From contig NW_019167926.1 in assembly GCF_002303985.1 (NCBI RefSeq), forward strand, positions 4,298,206-4,362,205: a DNA stretch of 64,000 nt, in the 5' to 3' direction. Numbering within the stretch: the first letter of the stretch is position 1; every line of letters starts with the position of its first letter. Below, in pieces: positions 59,205 to 64,000 of this stretch. The DNA comes from Durio zibethinus (lineage: Eukaryota; Streptophyta; Magnoliopsida; Malvales; Malvaceae). The notes under the pieces are model-generated. The model worked only from the letters and a program-made list of their open reading frames with translations. It had not been told where the DNA came from and searched no databases. The position numbers were made by a program, and so were the translations under genes.

Positions 59205-62200
59205 CTAAATTTCCGAGTGAGCCACTGTCTTGGGAGTGAAAATGTACATGTGACAGTCATGAGAATCAACTTTAGCACCAAATGATGCCACAACATCTTC
59301 CTTAAGATCATTGTGCTGTAAGCAATAAAGATATGTAAGCAGGAAGTTGGGAAGTGAAGAAAGATAAATTTAGCATCATTGTGGGGGTCGTAAATTGCAA
59401 ACTGGAAACCGAGGTAAAAGGATATGGTTTCAAATCCGTAGTAAAAAAACTACTTCCATTTTTTACTCAAACCTCAATTTTGAATTCATTTGCCAATTTT
59501 TGTCGATACAATAATTTGCAACCCAACCAGAATGCCAAACTCAGTTTAATAAAGGAATTAATTAACAAAAAAAAAAAAATCAACAGCTGTGACAATGAAT
59601 TAAGGTGTCCCTATTTGACCTAGGGAGAGGTTCGGGCAGTCGGAGAAACAGTTGCTTTATAATCTATGCTGTTAGGACCAATAGTCCACATCTAAGACCT
59701 TCAGAAAAGGTTTAATCCAGGCTTTCAATACCATCAATCTAAACACCAACTAAAAAGACAATGTAAGTCAAGTCAGTTTCCTCACCTGCCACAAATCTCT
59801 TACTGAGACACTGGTGCTAGATTCAAGACCAAGTGCCTCCCACATAGCTGTTATTGTTGCAGCTTTTGAACATCTATTCCAAAAAGCGACAACCAAGCGA
59901 TTGCCAGACAAAGGTCCCGCCCAAACCTGCAAAACAGAATCAAATATAAAGTTAAAACAGATATTTTATACTCTATAGCATAATGTTAGCCTCGTTTGAA
60001 AGTCCAAACAAAAGTGATACAGTATATGAGTAACAGCTACGGCCATAACCCATATGAGATATTGTTGTCTGCCAGGATAGTTCTCATAATCAAACCTTCA
60101 CAGCTAAGATAACTTTTAGCAGCTCAATACCCTTGCAATTGAGTCTGTTATTTTATTTTTACATTTTGGTAGCCAGCAAAAAAATACAGGCACACATAAC
60201 AACTTCATGAGACCCAGTTGCAAACTTTTAGTTAAGTTCATGATTAACTAAAGCCACATATGAGGGCACCGTCGGAGGCCATATTTTTGTTACCTTGTCA
60301 TAGAAAAGATAGTTATCATACTAAAGCAAGCTGTGAGATCACCTGAAGGCAGTCATCTTCTCCAGCAACATAAACTTTCCTTCCCTGAACCCCAAGTGAG
60401 TCTGCAAAAAGAAAAAATAACCTACCTGCTCAGATACCCTAATATATGAATTGATATCCATGTACTAATAAGAATAACAGACAGCACATTGTCTTTTTAT
60501 ACAAGAAACACAAGAAAAGCCGGGTGGGATGGGGACAGGAGAAGAGTAGCAAAAAATAAAGATTTCACCTTGGTTTACAGCAATAACCTCCTTATTGCTA
60601 AGAATCTCAAAGGTTTCAGCAGTCATGTTTCTTACATCACAACCAACCAAAAGAGGGGCCTGCACCATCAGGGACAAAATTATCAGCCAACTAAATGATT
60701 CAGAAGGCAACATGTAGCAGATATGGTCTATGCTATTAATCATGCAACACTAAATTGAAGCAAAGTTCTCCAAGGTAAAGTTTTAAAAAGTATACTTATA
60801 CGACACAACAAATAAACACAGTTGTACCCATTGTATCTTGTCAGATAAGCACAAAACCAAACATCCAGGCCCGGTAGTTAAAACATTGATGTCTGAACAT
60901 GGAAGAGCAAGCTCATGGAAAAAGTAGTTCGCAGGAACCAGCCAAGTAAGATTGTTTTCTCAATTCTCAGCATCAATTGTGTTAGTAACAAAGAATTAAA
61001 AAATCAGACAACTTTGGATGGGCTACATGTGATTGTCAGCCACTCAACTTAATCTAGAGCATACCTTCATTGAAGTAATATTAATAATTTAAAATTAATG
61101 TAAAACTTAGTAGAATAAAAATAAAAAACTTTCCTATAATATTCAAAGCTAAATAAGCAATAAAGAAAAAGGAAAAGACCTTCATCAAAGCCCAAATGCT
61201 AAAATGAGCACGGTATTCCTGATAAGTCATGCCTCCATTGCCAACTTCCAGCATATCAGGATCTGCCCAAAAAGGATTACATGGGGAGTTCCATAGCAGC
61301 AGCTACGTGCAAGATTTTTAACAACTTTATGCAAATAAATAAAAAGACATTTTTACCATTCCATCCGCCAGGTCCGGCATGGGAAGCCCACTTGTCATTT
61401 AGATCAGCTATTGTAGTCATGCTACCAATAAGGGGAAAAGAAAATATGTCAATTAATAGAAGAGATCAAGTATGACCAGAAAATTTTCCTTTTCTCCTGT
61501 AACTAGTGGGTAAAACATATGTATTATTTATTAGACTTCTTACAAGGTATAACCAAACCAGTTCGGCATCTTATGCTTTCCCAAGTGCTGATGATGCTTG
61601 GGGGGGGGGGGGGGGTGAGTTTTAAGTTTACCAAGCTCTTCAATTCCAGTTCGCCACCCAACCCAAAAAAGTTAGATTTCATATCCAACACATGATACCA
61701 GAACATATAAGGAAGTTACTCATATCAAACATCAAATTCATGATGCCAGAAAGTATCAGAAAGCAGCATAACTCAGACTTGATCTATTTCCAAGTTAAAT
61801 GCTCTTGTTGCTTCCATGTATCTCATTATCCTCTGTAAATGATTCTAGTGGTCATAATTTTGGCAGACCAAGAAATAATTATCCTTTAGATTCATTAGTT
61901 CTACAGTCTTGACTCTAATAGTGAAGGTGATGCTAGTTGGCAATTCAAAAGACAGGTGAACATTAACTACTAGATGTGTTGCCTGCTCATCCCTTAGCAA
62001 ATAAGAGTTAATCTTTTTTTCAAATATTATATTGCAAGTTAAAGGTCAGCAGAAATATCATCACAAACCCAATCCTCTCCCTAATTTCCCTAGAAAAAGA
62101 TTAGTGAGCATCTTATAAAAAAATCGAGTTGTCATTTCCCTGCAAGGAGTGGAATAACAAATGAATCATGCTCAAACAAACTTTGAAAGCAACTAACAGA

Positions 62201-63929
62201 ACCATCTATGGATTTAGCTAAACAGTTTAGTTTAATTCTGGCACATTGGACAATGATGCAAGCAGCATTAATTCATTACACCACACAATCGCTGTTTACT
62301 TGAGTCAAGAATTCTAACCTAGCCCATGTATCATTAATGTCATCTGTTGTACGCCAGCTATTTCCAACTCCATGAGCCCATAAGGCAGGGTCTTCAACAC
62401 CCCTGTCAATGAAGCCATGGTTGATCCCAGGATTGTGGCAAATTGTGCAGAAAAATAATGCAACTAGAACATGAAATTTAATTACCATTCACAAATAGAA
62501 TAGAAAATTGTTCGCCCAGTTGCATTTAGAGCATCATGCATCAGAGGATATCTGAAATTATGGTAACAAGTCCAGTGAGTTGAAGAAATGAAATATTGAT
62601 TCTTTGAGTAATTGAAATGAAGAGATTTAACCTTTTTTTTGGTTCTATACCCAGGTTGAAACAGTTATCATACTTCAAATAGTCTACACCCTGGTAACAA
62701 ATAAACAAAGCATTAAATAGAAATTTTAGATCATTCTAAATGAGAGGCACAGCAGAGAATATATCATTGTTTTCAGAGTCCATATTATTAGTACTTTGAA
62801 TTATAGAAGCCTATTGATGGCCAAAAATAATAATAATAATAATTATAGGAGCCCATCACTACCAAACTTTTAATGTTTTAAGAAATCAAATAGTTAACAT
62901 TTGAATCATGTTTAATGATTTCCTACATAAGCAATGACTTTACTATTTATCTTGGGGTGACTTTGTTCTCAAGAATGATGTATTTCTAACTTCATATGCA
63001 AGCAAAGAAAGGTTTACCCAAAAATGGTTTTGATGGGCATCCAACTACTCTTCACTATACTTTTAAATATTGGATTAGATTCCTAACCAAGTTAGGTATG
63101 ATATAACAAAAACTAACCCAAGAAGCAAACAGCTGTGCATCATCAGTTTCATGGAAAAGCGATCCAGGTCGAACTTGACACGTAAATGCCCTACAACATG
63201 CAGTTGGGTTAGTGAGGAAAAGCCAGAATTTAACAGATGTTATGCAAAAATAAATAACTGTTCCATTGTGAATCTAACTTCAGTGATTATGTGCAGGTAT
63301 TGGAAGTCCATCCTACCCAGCATCAGAATAAATACCAAGCTTGAGGCCTTTCCCATGTACATAATCAGCAAGAGCTTTGATTCCTGATGGAAAAGTGTTT
63401 GGATCAGGGACCAATTGACCCTGCATGATGAAACAAAGCCATAAAAATGGTTTTATTTAGGCGATCCATCAGAACTTCAACCAGATGAATCATTTCTTTA
63501 CATCTAAAATGCTTGTATGTCATCTGTATCTTGTGTCAAGACTAAATTTTTACATTCAAACCATAGAACATAACCAAGTAATAAACCTCTAGCTAGAACA
63601 AATGTTTTACACAGACAAGTTTTATGTGGGTTAGTAAACTAAGAAATGCATATCGTTTTTCCATAAATTAAACTAGAAATCACAGTTTTGATAGGTCAAG
63701 GTTTAAAGAATGCTAATAGCAAGAGTCATGATTTCTTTAAAAGCTAGAAGATTTAACTGACCTCTGAATTTCGACTGGCAGCAGACCAGCAATCGTCTGC
63801 ATCCAATGAAATTAAGGCTCAAATATGACAAAATGAAGATAAAGTAAATGCTTACAAATGACAGAAGAATACCTATATTAACATAAAAATAGCCTAAATC
63901 TGCCAAGCCTGTTGAGACAAGTGCATCAG
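59205..63929 (-). CDS. AGAL3: alpha-galactosidase, glycoside hydrolase family 27, 5' end off window
   Basis: Thirteen exons are visible from the 3' end: 59205-59315, 59786-59926, 60343-60401, 60569-60659, 61180-61262, 61357-61421, 62319-62402, 62486-62551, 62632-62690, 63118-63190, 63317-63420, 63762-63796, 63873-63929. They encode about 342 residues with consistent phases. Upstream exons with the signal peptide lie beyond 64000. The enzyme removes terminal alpha-galactose from raffinose sugars, galactolipids or cell-wall polymers. Landmarks: DALVSTGLADLGYFYVNIDD, CWSAASRN, GLKLGIYSDAG, VDYLKYDNC (nucleophile Asp), NSWRTTDDI (acid/base Asp), HAGPGGWNDPDMLEVGNGG, APLLVGCDVRNMT, SNKEVIAVNQDSLGVQG, WAGPLSGNRLVVAFWNR. 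The symbol rests on the neighbourhood matching Arabidopsis At3g56310. Confidence 0.95.
61600..61616 (+). repeat. poly-G tract in alpha-galactosidase intron
   Basis: A run of about 16 G lies in the intron between 61421 and 62319. Comparable C runs occur at about 51277-51288 and 52632-52646. Confidence 0.8.
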
Positions 63930-64000
63930 CTGTCAATAATAAAACCAAAGTTAGTATTTCTAGTTAACGTTAATCAGAAAGAAGAAGAAAAATAAATGGA

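Noticed and set aside
1..64000. CRISPR array, phage or bacterial operon
   Set aside because: No regularly spaced short repeats; spliced plant genes throughout.

Overview
The window is nuclear DNA from a eudicot plant, probably a rosid; I cannot name the species. The evidence is spliced genes with GT-AG introns, very AT-rich spacers, plant-only or plant-type families (SABATH methyltransferase, CYP86-type P450, RTNLB reticulon, clade-IV-like MATE), and solo LTRs, SINEs and MITE-like repeats in spacers and introns. No rRNA, tRNA, CRISPR or bacterial operon structure was seen. Exon coordinates were worked out by hand from reading frame, splice dinucleotides and family conservation.

Left third (1-17.9 kb), gene-poor. 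Two tandem SABATH carboxyl-methyltransferase copies lie on the minus strand. The first (168-3340, running off the window) is a pseudogene with several frameshifts and a 2.2-kb solo LTR in intron 1. The second (5464-6905) is a complete four-exon gene of 369 codons. Next come a MITE/SINE-rich spacer, an intronless CYP86-type P450 (11626-13188, minus) and a second solo LTR (14514-16373) with a perfect 5-bp target duplication.

Middle (18-41 kb). A macro-domain gene (18053-20310, plus) converges on an RTNLB reticulon gene (21520-24140, minus). A degenerate Tat/Ogre-type LTR relic fills about 24.7-27.1 kb. A MATE transporter (27673-30641, minus) follows, most likely in two exons. Then comes a tangled region: a tandem duplication of the promoter and exon 1 of a mitochondrial Mn-superoxide dismutase, with an internally deleted Copia element (34002-36700) and MITE-like repeats nested in it. 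The longer SOD copy (38173-40779) has good exons 1, 3, 4, 5 and 6, but exon 2 is badly decayed, so neither SOD copy looks able to make a normal enzyme.

Right third (42-64 kb), a gene-dense housekeeping block. It holds ribosomal protein eS26 (plus), a plastid-type TRM1 tRNA dimethyltransferase (minus), a PAP/OAS1-type nucleotidyltransferase (plus) and a GH27 alpha-galactosidase (minus, 5' end off the window). From memory, the SOD, eS26, TRM1, nucleotidyltransferase and alpha-galactosidase families occur as neighbours on Arabidopsis chromosome 3 (about At3g56310-At3g56350), with eS26 and macro-domain paralogues adjacent on chromosome 2 (At2g40590/At2g40600). The block is therefore probably old conserved synteny.

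The genes do not form one pathway. Products act in methyl-ester formation, lipid hydroxylation, ADP-ribose metabolism, ER shaping, membrane export, superoxide removal, translation, tRNA modification, RNA nucleotidyl transfer and galactoside hydrolysis. The points most worth follow-up are the SOD exon-2 decay and duplication, the SABATH gene/pseudogene pair, the repeat family with at least ten copies, and the SINEs with clear target duplications.
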